This document shows positions 52,795 through 61,467 of a stretch of 64,000 nucleotides of DNA, piece after piece. Position 1 is the stretch's first letter; every line of letters starts with the position of its first letter. A program made the translations under genes and the position numbers. The stretch lies in NCBI RefSeq assembly GCF_015207425.1, contig NZ_JADEWZ010000007.1:1-64000 (forward strand), read 5' to 3'. A model generated the notes under the pieces. The model was not told where the DNA came from. It saw nothing but the letters and a program-made list of their open reading frames with translations, and made no database searches. The stretch is from Lusitaniella coriacea LEGE 07157 (GTDB lineage: Bacteria; Cyanobacteriota; Cyanobacteriia; Cyanobacteriales; Spirulinaceae).

Positions 52795-52950
52795 CACTTC
52801 GACACGCTCAGTGACCGGGAGAAACGGTGACGCGGAGACACGGAGACACAGTGATGACTGAATGATTGATAACTGAAAAAACCTGTTCCCTGTTCCCTAT
52901 TCCCTATTCCCTTGTCCTAGCAAGGGTTTCAGGGTATTCACATCAGGCGT
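52795..52950. repeat. Composite intergenic repeat block
   Basis: The block begins with the 24-bp CACTTCGACACG repeat (52795-52818). From 52852 to 52950 it matches 60851-60954 in inverted orientation, including GGGTTTCAGGGTATTCACAT and a run of CCCTATT heptamers. The copies differ mainly in heptamer number. No gene lies here; the ATPase GTG start is 40 bases away. Confidence 0.7.
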
Positions 52951-52990
52951 AATTCGCAATTACCAATTCTTCTGATGACTGATAACTGAA

Positions 52991-55792
52991 GTGACCCAAT
53001 CCTTGCCTCCTTTAAACACCCTTTGGCACGCCCAATCGAGCCAGAAGACCCTAGAAGACCTGAAAACCGATCGCGCGGTAGGTTTATCCTCCCAGGAGGT
53101 TGACGCGCGATCGCGCCATTACGGGCGCAACGAAATCGAAGAAGGCGCGGGGCGGAGTTCCTGGCAAATTCTTTTGGATCAGTTCAACAATATTATGTTG
53201 ATCCTGCTCATTGCTGTGGCGATTATTTCAGGGGTTTTAGACTTCATCGACCTACAAACCCAAGGCACAACCCAAAGCGGCATTCCCTTCAAAGATACGA
53301 TCGCGATTATGTCGATTGTCATTCTCAATGGCATTTTGGGCTATCTTCAGGAAAGTCGCGCGGAAAAAGCCCTCGCCGCCCTCAAACAAATGGCTTCTCC
53401 CCAAGTCCGCGTCCTGCGCGACGGACAATTTTCCGAGGTAGAAGCTGCCGAACTTGTGCCGGGAGATATTATGCTCCTCGAAGCGGGGGTACAAGTATCT
53501 GCGGACGGACGGTTAATCGAAGCATCGAACTTACAGGTGCGAGAATCCGCCCTCACTGGGGAAGCAGCAGCCGTGAACAAACAGGCGGACGCGCAGTTGA
53601 ATGAAGAGACTCCCCTAGGAGATCGCGCAAACATGGTTTTCTCCGGAACAGAAGTCTTACAGGGACGAGGAAAAGTCGCCGTTACCGCCACGGGAATGGC
53701 AACGGAATTGGGGAAAATCGCCCAAATGTTGCAGTCGGTGAAAAGCGAACCGACTCCCCTGCAACAGCGCATGGCGCAATTGGGCAACGTTCTCGTCACC
53801 GGATCTTTGACCTTAGTCGCCTTGACAATCGGTATTGGCTTGTTGCAAGCGGGATGGGGTCGTTTGCGGGAATTGGTAGAAGTTTCTTTGAGTATGGCGG
53901 TTGCGGTGGTTCCTGAAGGATTGCCCGCAGTGATTACTGTAACCCTCGCCTTGGGAACCCAGCGCATGGTTCGGCGCAACGCATTGATTCGCAAACTTCC
54001 CGCAGTGGAAACCCTCGGTAGCGTCAATACCATCTGTTCTGACAAAACCGGAACCCTCACCCAAAACAAAATGGTCGTGCAGGAAGTAGACACTGTAGAG
54101 GCGACCTATCGTGTGACAGGAGAGGGTTACGCGCCCCAGGGAGAGTTCAAAAACGACAATCGCGCGATCGAACCCCAAAACAATACCCCGCTCCAAGAAT
54201 TACTCCTCGCCAGCGTTCTGTGCAACGATGCGGTGTTGCAACAGGAGGATAATTCCTGGACGATTCTGGGAGATCCCACCGAAGGCGCACTCCTCGCCCT
54301 TGCGGGAAAAGCGGGATTCCAAGCCGAAACCCTCAACCCCCAATACCCACGCATGGGGGAATTTCCCTTCTCCTCAGAACGCAAGCGCATGAGCGCGATT
54401 TGCGAACTCTCAGATCCAACGTCCTGTATTTCCACAGAGACTCAATACGCCCTTTTTGCCAAAGGATCTCCAGAACTGGTTTTAGAACGCTGCACTGCCT
54501 ACCAAGGGGATAACAACGAACAATCCTTAACCGACGAACAACGCCAACATATCCTCAATGCCAATAACCACATGGCAGAACGGGGACTGCGCGTTCTCGG
54601 TTTTGCCTACAAACCCCTTCGGGAGGTTCCCGAAGCAACAGAAGACGAGTCAACAGAACGAGAAATGATCTGGTTGGGATTGGTGGGAATGTTGGATGCA
54701 CCCCGTCCCGAAGCAAAGGTTGCCGTTCAACACAGCCGGGAAGCGGGAATCCGTCCGGTGATGATTACCGGAGATCACCAACTTACCGCAATGGCGATCG
54801 CGCGATCGCTGGGAATTGCCAAAGAAGGAGATCCTGTTCTGACTGGAAGCGAATTGGAAAAACTCTCTCAAACCGACTTAGAACGGGAAGTCGAACGGGT
54901 CAATGTTTACGCCCGCGTCACCCCGGAACACAAACTGCGCATCGTTCGGGCATTACAAAAACAAGGGAAATTCGTCGCCATGACAGGAGACGGCGTGAAC
55001 GATGCCCCCGCCCTCAAACAAGCGGATATCGGCATTGCAATGGGCATCACCGGAACTGACGTGAGCAAAGAAGCCAGCGATATGGTTCTCCTGGACGATA
55101 ACTTTGCCACCATTGTCGCCGCTACCGAAGAAGGGCGCGTTGTCTACACCAACATTCGCCGCTTTATTAAATACATCCTGGGGAGCAATATTGGCGAAGT
55201 AATTACCATTGCCGCCGCACCCCTCATTGGACTCAACGCCGTTCCCCTCACCCCTCTGCAAATCCTTTGGATGAACCTTGTCACCGACGGATTGCCTGCC
55301 CTCGCCCTCGCTGTCGAACCGCCCGAACCCGATGTAATGCGCCGTCCCCCCTTTAGTCCTCGCGAAAACATCTTCGCCAGGGGATTGGGTTCCTATATCG
55401 TCCGTATCGGCATTATTTTTGCGATTATCACCATTACCCTGATGGTTTGGGCGTACAACCAAGCGCAACTGTCCGGAGATCCCAATCGCTGGAAAACAAT
55501 GGTATTCACCTCTTTATGTATCGCACAGATGGGACACGCGATCGCGGTACGTTCCAATTTCCGCCTCACAATCGAGATGAATCCCTTCTCCAACCCCTAC
55601 CTTTTAGTTGCCGTCGCCGTCACCACCGCACTGCAATTAATGCTTGTTTACGTCCCCTTCCTCCGTGACTTTTTCGGAACCCAAATTCTCTCGGCACAAG
55701 AACTCTTAATTTGCTTGGCATTCAGTAGTTTAATGTTTGTTTGGGTAGAACTCGAAAAGCTCTTTATTCGCTGGTTCCATTCGCGATCTTAA
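52991..55792 (+). CDS. P2A-type cation (Ca2+-like) ATPase
   Basis: The 933-residue protein (GTG 52991) is a P-type ATPase close to PacL/SERCA/PMR1. The N-terminal segment and [20 protein letters not shown] helix are PII-type. [17 protein letters not shown] is the TM4 ion-site motif. [11 protein letters not shown] holds the phosphorylated Asp; [20 protein letters not shown] is the hinge; [17 protein letters not shown] is the TM6 site. PEGLPA and NLVTDGLPA are the motifs expected for Ca2+ transport. It works at the plasma membrane to move cations out using ATP. The start lies just behind the repeat block. Confidence 0.92.
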   Translation: MTQSLPPLNTLWHAQSSQKTLEDLKTDRAVGLSSQEVDARSRHYGRNEIEEGAGRSSWQILLDQFNNIMLILLIAVAIISGVLDFIDLQTQGTTQSGIPFKDTIAIMSIVILNGILGYLQESRAEKALAALKQMASPQVRVLRDGQFSEVEAAELVPGDIMLLEAGVQVSADGRLIEASNLQVRESALTGEAAAVNKQADAQLNEETPLGDRANMVFSGTEVLQGRGKVAVTATGMATELGKIAQMLQSVKSEPTPLQQRMAQLGNVLVTGSLTLVALTIGIGLLQAGWGRLRELVEVSLSMAVAVVPEGLPAVITVTLALGTQRMVRRNALIRKLPAVETLGSVNTICSDKTGTLTQNKMVVQEVDTVEATYRVTGEGYAPQGEFKNDNRAIEPQNNTPLQELLLASVLCNDAVLQQEDNSWTILGDPTEGALLALAGKAGFQAETLNPQYPRMGEFPFSSERKRMSAICELSDPTSCISTETQYALFAKGSPELVLERCTAYQGDNNEQSLTDEQRQHILNANNHMAERGLRVLGFAYKPLREVPEATEDESTEREMIWLGLVGMLDAPRPEAKVAVQHSREAGIRPVMITGDHQLTAMAIARSLGIAKEGDPVLTGSELEKLSQTDLEREVERVNVYARVTPEHKLRIVRALQKQGKFVAMTGDGVNDAPALKQADIGIAMGITGTDVSKEASDMVLLDDNFATIVAATEEGRVVYTNIRRFIKYILGSNIGEVITIAAAPLIGLNAVPLTPLQILWMNLVTDGLPALALAVEPPEPDVMRRPPFSPRENIFARGLGSYIVRIGIIFAIITITLMVWAYNQAQLSGDPNRWKTMVFTSLCIAQMGHAIAVRSNFRLTIEMNPFSNPYLLVAVAVTTALQLMLVYVPFLRDFFGTQILSAQELLICLAFSSLMFVWVELEKLFIRWFHSRS

Positions 55793-55822
55793 CTGGATTT
55801 TAGAAGGCGCTATAGATACAGG

Positions 55823-55859
55823 TTGACACTCCCCGCCGTAAACGGTCGGGGATTCTTGG
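55823..55859 (-). mobile_element. IS200/IS605-type end relic
   Basis: TTGACACTCCCCGCCGTAAA begins a hairpin with CCCCG-CCGT (55831-55839) and ACGG-T-CGGGG (55842-55851), followed by ATTCTTGG. It has the same layout as 7602-7640 (opposite strand). Cyanobacterial TnpB-type IS elements commonly end like this. The minus-strand region up to about 56050 may be the decayed 3' end of such a gene; no transposase frame survives. Confidence 0.45.
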
Positions 55860-55999
55860 TTCATAGAAAAAACTTACCCAGGCAGGTTTGCACCAGCCAA
55901 GATAGAGGTTTCGTCTCCCCAAGCTTTATATCCCGTAGTATTATGATTTTTATTTCTCTGTGTGACCCTTTTAAGGGCGGAATGTGGGTCTATTCAAAG

Positions 56000-56028
56000 A
56001 GTAAGAGCGCACGAAGTACGCTCTTACT
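56000..56028. repeat. Perfect 10-bp inverted repeat
   Basis: AGTAAGAGCG (56000-56009) and CGCTCTTACT (56019-56028) give a strong hairpin with a 9-nt loop. It is in the gap between the ATPase gene and rpmA, within the presumed IS relic and 112 bases downstream of the rpmA stop. It could end the rplU-rpmA transcript from the minus strand. Confidence 0.55.
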
Positions 56029-56139
56029 TGCACCCTTTTGATGATGGGGGAAGTCCCTATTCCAATGTAACTTGAGTTTGGAGAGGTCGCGACCCCCTAT
56101 TCCCTGAGAGTGCGCTATATTTTGGAATCGCACTGTTAC

Positions 56140-56412
56140 TTAAGATGCAACTTCTGCTGCAACAGGACGAACACTGATTTTTTTGCGACTTTTATCCAGA
56201 TACTCAAATGCCACAACGCCGTCAACCAGCGCAAAGAGCGTGTCGTCTCCACCGCGACCAACATTATCGCCAGCGTGGAATTTCGTTCCGCGTTGACGAA
56301 CTAAAATATTGCCAGCAGTGACGACTTGACCGCCATAACGCTTAACGCCTAAGCGCTTCGCCTTTGAGTCGCGACCGTTCCGAGTACTTCCGGTTCCCTT
56401 CTTATGAGCCAT
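56140..56412 (-). CDS. rpmA: 50S ribosomal protein L27
   Basis: The 90-residue protein starts [20 protein letters not shown] and shows [20 protein letters not shown] and [20 protein letters not shown], the L27 family signature. Its N-terminus reaches the peptidyl-transferase centre. No cleavable N-terminal prepeptide of the Firmicutes kind is present. It follows rplU by 37 bases, the usual gene pair. Confidence 0.98.
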   Translation of the reverse strand: MAHKKGTGSTRNGRDSKAKRLGVKRYGGQVVTAGNILVRQRGTKFHAGDNVGRGGDDTLFALVDGVVAFEYLDKSRKKISVRPVAAEVAS

Positions 56413-56449
56413 AATTCCCTCTCAATATCTCTGTAGATTTAATTTAATC

Positions 56450-56860
56450 TTATTCTTCTTCGGTTGTAGACTCGACTTCAACCGTCGGTTCTTCGGTTGC
56501 TGTCGCTGTTGTGGAAGGTGTATCTGCTGCTGCCAAGACCGTTCCATTGACGCTAATGGAGTTAATCATCAAGCGCGTAATTTCTTGGCGGTGTCCCCGC
56601 TTTTTGCGGGTTTTCTTTTTCGGTTTCATCTTATAGACGATAATCTTGCGACCCCGAAAATGCCGCATGATGGTTCCTTCGACAGTTGCGGCTTCCACCA
56701 AGGGTTGACCGACAGTGATTTCGCCATCGTGGGAAACGAGCAGAACTTTATCGATTGTATAGTTTTCGTCGGCTTCGGCGTGAAGCAGTTCGATATCGTA
56801 GAAGCGACCGGGTTCAACACGCATTTGTTTGCCCCCAGTTTCAACAATTGCATAGGTCAT
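56450..56860 (-). CDS. rplU: 50S ribosomal protein L21
   Basis: The 136-residue protein (ATG 56860 gives the family start [20 protein letters not shown]; an open frame of 33 codons upstream is not conserved) is L21. The basic [20 protein letters not shown] segment matches L21's rRNA-binding loop. A C-terminal Thr/Glu-rich tail of about 25 residues ([19 protein letters not shown]) is longer than in most bacteria. It is first in the rplU-rpmA operon behind a clear promoter. Confidence 0.97.
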   Translation of the reverse strand: MTYAIVETGGKQMRVEPGRFYDIELLHAEADENYTIDKVLLVSHDGEITVGQPLVEAATVEGTIMRHFRGRKIIVYKMKPKKKTRKKRGHRQEITRLMINSISVNGTVLAAADTPSTTATATEEPTVEVESTTEEE

Positions 56861-56969
56861 TGGAATTGTCCTGGTAAAGTTGCCGTACGGGTAGCTGAAA
56901 AGAGGTTTCTTTTCTAGCTTTTGCCATGTATCAACCCGATCCGAGCAGGTTTTAGACACGCGATCTCGT

Positions 56970-56999
56970 ATTATCTACAATTCTAGGGAGGTTTGTCAA
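56970..56999 (-). promoter_or_regulatory. Sigma70-type promoter of rplU-rpmA
   Basis: On the minus strand TTGACA (56994-56999) is followed after 18 bases by GATAAT (56970-56975). This is a near-consensus primary sigma factor promoter, with a predicted start about 100 bases before the rplU ATG. Confidence 0.7.
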
Positions 57000-57082
57000 G
57001 ATGCGCGGAATTTATTTGTCTCGCCACAATTCCTACCCATCTGCGTCGTGCTATTGCACTCTGTCAATCTCTCCACGTCATA

Positions 57083-57165
57083 TCAAATCCTTCAAATTGC
57101 CCATCACAACAATTCCCCGTGTCTACCCATCAATCTCATTCACAATTTAAATGTGTAGTAGTTTA
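57083..57165. repeat. Chimeric repeat next to the aldo/keto reductase gene
   Basis: 57083-57123 is the fourth copy of the 41-bp TCAAATCC repeat, and CACAATTTAAATGTGTAGTAGTTTA (57141-57165 in coordinates; quoted in parts as CACAATTTAAATG and TGTAGTAGTTTA) resembles the right end of the 16450/27114 MITE. The two families thus meet here in one short gap. Confidence 0.55.
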
Positions 57166-57166
57166 T

Positions 57167-58363
57167 TCAACTCTGCGATAGCCGTTGAACCTCTTTTCCC
57201 CCCAACAAACGGTCGGCTTCTGCGAGGAGGGAGGGAATTTTTTCGGCGTGGGGACTGTTAGCGAGACTGCGTTTGAAATCGAAAGCGAGTTGAACTTGCC
57301 TGAGTTTATCGGCTTTGTTACCGGGAAACCAATGACTCCCATTCCCCAAAAGACTGTAGCGCGATCGCGCGTAGTCCACCATATCGTAAGCGAGGGTAAG
57401 GTTACGCAACCAAAGAATAATGGGAATATTGATGCCGCCAGGAGTCGCTTCGTGGGGGGGAAGTCCCTCGTGCCAAGTGTAGTACCATTCTTCTCCGAGG
57501 CGCGCGATCGCGGCTTGTTCCAATTCCTCTAGGATCGGAGGTAAGACTTCTGTCGCGCGATCGATGAGGGGGAGTACTTTCAGATGCTCGTCAAAGTCTG
57601 AGGGACGAGAAGCGCCCAAAGAGAGGGTATGAACCTGGGGATGGGATAAGCAAAACAGGTCATTGAAAACCATCGGACTCAAAGGATCGCACAACTCCAG
57701 CAATTGCCGCGTCGGTTGATAAAGATGTCCCCCCTTATCCGAAGGACTGATAATAAACACCCCCATATCGTGGCGATTCGCCGCCTCAATTGCCGCCCAA
57801 TTCACCTGGTAAATGTAGTACCAGTGCAAATTAACATAGTCAAAGCAATCGCTCTCAATTGCCTTAATAATCGTTTCAGTAGATCCGTGGGTTGAAAAGC
57901 CAATAAACCTCACTTTTCCTTCTTTTTTCAGTTGTTTTGCCACATCCAAACAGCCTCCCGGTTGAAGACTGTATTGCAATAACTCATCGTTATTGATACC
58001 GTGCAACCCCAACAAATCTACATACTCCAATTGTAAAAACTTGAAAGATTTATTGAAATTTCGCCGAAACTCTTTGGCATCAGGCTTTGGGCTGACTTTA
58101 GTTTGTACGATTATTTGCTCCCTCGGCAGTTGGGGAAGAATTCGCCCGAGTTGCATCTCTGAAGTGCCGTAACCTCTCGCCGTTTCAAAGTGATTAATAC
58201 CGAGTTCAAAAGCACGGCGAATGGTCGCGTCTAAATTTTGTTGATTTTTTTTGGGAATGTCATGGGGAGGAACATCTTTCCATTTGTATTGGTATCTCAT
58301 CCCCCCACAGGAAAAGACAGGCATTTGTAATTCTGTACGTCCGAACCGACGATATTGCATCAT
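57167..58363 (-). CDS. Aldo/keto reductase family protein
   Basis: The 398-residue protein starts MMQYRRFGRTELQMPVFSCG, a common AKR opening. The usual catalytic Asp region is changed to NHFETARGYGTSEMQLG, where Tyr remains but Asp is Glu. QTKVSPKPDAKEF carries the Lys and LLGLHGINNDELL the His. After the barrel an extra part (about 285-390) continues without the Cys cluster of ferredoxin-fused AKRs. It probably reduces an aldehyde or ketone using NADPH; the substrate is unknown. The start could be the second Met. Confidence 0.87.
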   Translation of the reverse strand: MMQYRRFGRTELQMPVFSCGGMRYQYKWKDVPPHDIPKKNQQNLDATIRRAFELGINHFETARGYGTSEMQLGRILPQLPREQIIVQTKVSPKPDAKEFRRNFNKSFKFLQLEYVDLLGLHGINNDELLQYSLQPGGCLDVAKQLKKEGKVRFIGFSTHGSTETIIKAIESDCFDYVNLHWYYIYQVNWAAIEAANRHDMGVFIISPSDKGGHLYQPTRQLLELCDPLSPMVFNDLFCLSHPQVHTLSLGASRPSDFDEHLKVLPLIDRATEVLPPILEELEQAAIARLGEEWYYTWHEGLPPHEATPGGINIPIILWLRNLTLAYDMVDYARSRYSLLGNGSHWFPGNKADKLRQVQLAFDFKRSLANSPHAEKIPSLLAEADRLLGGKEVQRLSQS

Positions 58364-58610
58364 TCACTTACGCTGGTAGAGTTCCACTCAATTGTTATAG
58401 CGCGAATGAGGTTGGGTTTTGTCATAACCTTCTATCCTGAACTCAGCGCAGTACTCCGCCTATACTCAATCGGGTTAGGGGGGTCTATTATTGCCTCTCT
58501 CTCTGAATTCTGAACTTGATACTGGCAATTCGCCAAAGAGCGAAGATAATAAACAATAGAGTTCCCAAATTAAAAACAAGGAACGATTACTTTTTTTCAA
58601 TCGACCCATC

Positions 58611-59564
58611 ATGACCTCAGAATCAACCCGTTCGCAATCTGCTAATACTCCCTTCTCAATGGAGGACTTTGCTAAAGCTCTCGAAAAACACGACTACGAA
58701 TTCACTAAAGGGCAAGTTGTACGGGGGACTGTGTTTGAATATACGTCCGATGGCGTTTATGTGGATATTGGCGGGAAATCAGCCGGGTTTGTTCCCCTGA
58801 AGGAGATTGCGCTGCGACACTTGGAAGATAGCGAGCTAGCGGAGATTTTACCCCTGCAAACCGAACAGGAGTTTTTGATTATCCGAGAACAGGATGCGGA
58901 CGGTCAAATTTTGCTATCTTATCGTCAATTGCTTCTCAAGGCGGCGTGGGAAGAGATGGCTGAGGTGCAGGCGAATGGCGAATCGGTACAAATGTATGTT
59001 ACGGGGTCGAATAAAGGCGGCGTGATGGGGGAGGTGAAGGGATTGCGCGCGTTCATTCCGCGATCGCATTTGGTTGAAAAAGAGAATCTTGATGCTCTCC
59101 AAGGTCAGTCTCTGACCACAACCTGTTTGGAAGTGGACGAGCAACGGAATAAACTGGTTCTGTCCCAACGCAATGCGATGCGCGCAACGGCGATGCAAGC
59201 GCTGCAAACAAATAGCGTGGTAGAAGGGAAAGTGGTGAGTATTAAACCCTACGGCGTTTTTGTGGATTTGGGTAGCGTGACAGGATTGTTGCACATTAAA
59301 CAAATTAGCAGCTCTCGCATTGGTTCTCTGGAGGATTGGTTTAGTCTGGGTCAATCGATTAAGGTCGCGATCGCGGAAATTGACGAGTTCAAAAATCGCA
59401 TCTCCCTCTCCACTAAAGCCTTTGAGAGTCATCCCGGCGAACTTTTGGAAAAATGGGACGAAGTGATGGCAAATGCCGAGGAACGCTTTGAAGCCGCTCA
59501 GGAGGAGCGGAGGAAAGAGAAAGAAGCTACACCTCAACCTCCTGCATCTGGAGAGGAGGAGTAA
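58611..59564 (+). CDS. Second S1-domain protein (S1/Nbp1-like)
   Basis: The 317-residue protein has three S1 domains at about 30-100, 112-180 and 195-265 (VVRGTVFEYTSDGVYVDIGG; VEGKVVSIKPYGVFVDLGSV), and a short acidic/Lys-rich tail. It is clearly related to rpsA at 10593 but divergent. Many cyanobacteria have such a second S1 (Rps1b), reported to bind RNA and to initiate translation on mRNAs without Shine-Dalgarno sequences. Its gene is monocistronic with an AT-rich leader. Confidence 0.88.
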   Translation: MTSESTRSQSANTPFSMEDFAKALEKHDYEFTKGQVVRGTVFEYTSDGVYVDIGGKSAGFVPLKEIALRHLEDSELAEILPLQTEQEFLIIREQDADGQILLSYRQLLLKAAWEEMAEVQANGESVQMYVTGSNKGGVMGEVKGLRAFIPRSHLVEKENLDALQGQSLTTTCLEVDEQRNKLVLSQRNAMRATAMQALQTNSVVEGKVVSIKPYGVFVDLGSVTGLLHIKQISSSRIGSLEDWFSLGQSIKVAIAEIDEFKNRISLSTKAFESHPGELLEKWDEVMANAEERFEAAQEERRKEKEATPQPPASGEEE

Positions 59565-59596
59565 TTGGGGAAGCTGGGGGAAATGAGGTGACGCGG

Positions 59597-59620
59597 CACT
59601 TCGACACGCTCAGTGACCGG
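59597..59620 (+). repeat. Dispersed 24-bp repeat CACTTCGACACG type
   Basis: An exact match to the copy at 52795-52818 over 24 bases, in the gap between the second S1 gene and the ROK kinase gene. Confidence 0.75.
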
Positions 59621-59720
59621 GTGACGCGGGGAGTGGGAGAGACGGAGACAGATTAGCAATCTATCCTTCTGCCATCTGCCGTCTGCCTTCACTGATAACT
59701 AATAACTGATAATTTATAAA

Positions 59721-60422
59721 GTGATGACTGATAAAACCCTTCGCACGCTGGCGGTTGATATTGGCGGTAGTGGTGTCAAAGTGATGGTGCTGGATAAGAA
59801 AGGAAATCCGCTTACAGAGCGCGATCGCGTGAAAACTCCAAAACCACCCAAACCCGAACCAATTCTCGACGCGATCGCGTCCCTGGCTTCCAAGCAAACC
59901 TTCGATCGCGTTTCTGTGGGATTTCCCGGCGTGGTTAAAGAAGGTATAACCTATACCGCCGTTAACTTAGACCCAGATTGGCACGGATTCGATCTTGCCA
60001 CTGCACTCTCGCAGCGTCTGGAAAAACCCGTTCGCGCGGTCAACGATGCGGATATGCAAGGATTAGGCGCAGTTTCCAGCCAAGGGGTGGAAGCTGTTAT
60101 TACCCTAGGAACCGGATTTGGATTTGGTTTATTCCTTCGAGGTCAGTTGGTTCCCAATGTGGAGATGGGACACCATCGCTTTCGTAAAGGCGAAACCTAC
60201 GAAGAACAGTTGGGACGCGCGGCGTTGGATAAAATCGGTAAGAAAAGATGGAATAATCGTCTCAAGCGCGCGATCGCGTCCCTCGAACACCTGCTCAATT
60301 ACGACACCCTCTATATTGGCGGCGGCGAAACCAAACACATTGACTTTGAACTCCCCGCTAATGTCAAAATCGTACCCAATGTCTCCGGTTTGCTCGGCGG
60401 AATTGCCCTTTGGAAAGATTGA
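59721..60422 (+). CDS. ROK-family polyphosphate-glucokinase-like protein
   Basis: The 233-residue protein begins with a phosphate-binding loop LAVDIGGSGVKVMVLDKKGN, followed by VSVGFPGVV and ALSQRLEKPVRAVNDADMQG (catalytic Asp in NDAD), VITLGTGFGFGLF (second phosphate loop), and a C-terminal IGGGETKHIDFELP. It fits the short ROK proteins that use polyphosphate or ATP to make glucose-6-phosphate. Length is near the family norm. Start at ATG 59721; the next codon is also ATG. Confidence 0.88.
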   Translation: MMTDKTLRTLAVDIGGSGVKVMVLDKKGNPLTERDRVKTPKPPKPEPILDAIASLASKQTFDRVSVGFPGVVKEGITYTAVNLDPDWHGFDLATALSQRLEKPVRAVNDADMQGLGAVSSQGVEAVITLGTGFGFGLFLRGQLVPNVEMGHHRFRKGETYEEQLGRAALDKIGKKRWNNRLKRAIASLEHLLNYDTLYIGGGETKHIDFELPANVKIVPNVSGLLGGIALWKD

Positions 60423-60545
60423 TATAGCAGCAAGCACTCAGCAGTCAGAAATCGGTTAAAAGCTTGCTATTGATTAGCTTGTAGCTTTGCAAAATGTCCT
60501 AAGCTTAATACATAGTGCGATAAACCCCTAAACCCAAAAACAATT

Positions 60546-60806
60546 ATGGCTCGCATTAATCCCTACACGCTGCAAATGCAGATTACCCGTATGTTCGAGC
60601 AAGGACAGTCCTTGTTCTGCGCAATGAAAGTGCAGGATTGGCTGCGGGAACGCAACGAAGATCCTAACGATTACGACATTATTTTCAACCAGCAACCCGC
60701 ACCCCCTGGCTCGGGTTTAGTGATGGTTGTTGAAATCGAGTTGAAACGTAAAGACGGAGAACCCGTCGATCCCTGGTTGCAAAGCGAAGTCAATCGTCAT
60801 AGTTAA
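60546..60806 (+). CDS. Small conserved hypothetical protein
   Basis: The 86-residue protein (MARINPYTLQMQITRMFEQG, then SLFCAMKVQDWLRERNEDPN) has a compact alpha/beta look, with a helix-rich first half and a beta-rich second (GLVMVVEIELKRKDGE). There is no signal or membrane segment. Similar short proteins may exist in other cyanobacteria, but I cannot name one. It lies 123 bases after the ROK kinase on the same strand. Confidence 0.7.
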   Translation: MARINPYTLQMQITRMFEQGQSLFCAMKVQDWLRERNEDPNDYDIIFNQQPAPPGSGLVMVVEIELKRKDGEPVDPWLQSEVNRHS

Positions 60807-60850
60807 AAGAATTTAGCCGAAAACCCACTCTCACCGCGTCATATCAAATC

Positions 60851-60954
60851 ACGCCTGATGTGAACACCCTGAAACTCTTGCTAGGACAAGGGAACAGGGA
60901 ATAGGGAATAGGGAATAGGGAATAGGTTTTTTCAGTTATCAATCATTCAGTCAT
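60851..60954. repeat. Inverted copy of the 52852-52950 repeat
   Basis: It matches 52852-52950 in reverse orientation and includes four GGGAATA-type heptamers, with CGCCTGATGTGAACACCC at the left. It lies between the small hypothetical and the partner-switching genes, and no gene is affected. Confidence 0.7.
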
Positions 60955-61029
60955 CTCCCCGTCTCCCCTTCTCCCACTCACCGCGTCCCCGTGTCAGCCC
61001 TAACTAAGGCGATTCAAACGGATTTTATA

Positions 61030-61464
61030 TCACCCCGTCCCCCCGTCACACTTCCGCCGCTTAACAATCAAACGATTCCGATTGCGTCCGTTCGCGCGTT
61101 CGTAAACAAACCGATCCACTCCCTGAATCGCCAAAAAAACTCCTAATCCGCCCACTTGACGCTGTTCTAGGGGTAACGTTAAATCTCGCGGTGCGGGCTT
61201 TCGAGTGGGATCGTAGGCGATCGCGGTATCTTCAATCTGAATGGTAAGGGTATCCTCATCCAAAATCGCCTGAATGTAGACCTCGCCCGTACAGTTGGTC
61301 GAAATATAGCCGTGAGTAATAATATTCGTCACAATTTCATCGACCGCCAAACGGAGATTATATGCCGTTTCTTTCTCTAAACCCGCCTTTTGGGTTGCAG
61401 CAATCGTATAGTTCGCGATCGCCCCTAAAGCATCCAGCGTTCCCGGTACAGTTAAAGGTTTCAT
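61030..61464 (-). CDS. RsbW-like anti-sigma/serine kinase (HATPase_c)
   Basis: The 144-residue protein is a GHKL-type ATPase. The N-box LRLAVDEIVTNIITHGY gives Asn/His-type ligands for Mg-ATP and TIQIEDTAIAYDPTRKP is the G1-like box. Such proteins (RsbW/SpoIIAB family) bind a sigma factor or output protein and phosphorylate a STAS antagonist. It is the third gene of a minus-strand cassette, 3 bases after the phosphatase. Its normal partner is the STAS protein at 62989-63321. Confidence 0.88.
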   Translation of the reverse strand: MKPLTVPGTLDALGAIANYTIAATQKAGLEKETAYNLRLAVDEIVTNIITHGYISTNCTGEVYIQAILDEDTLTIQIEDTAIAYDPTRKPAPRDLTLPLEQRQVGGLGVFLAIQGVDRFVYERANGRNRNRLIVKRRKCDGGTG

Positions 61465-61467
61465 AGA

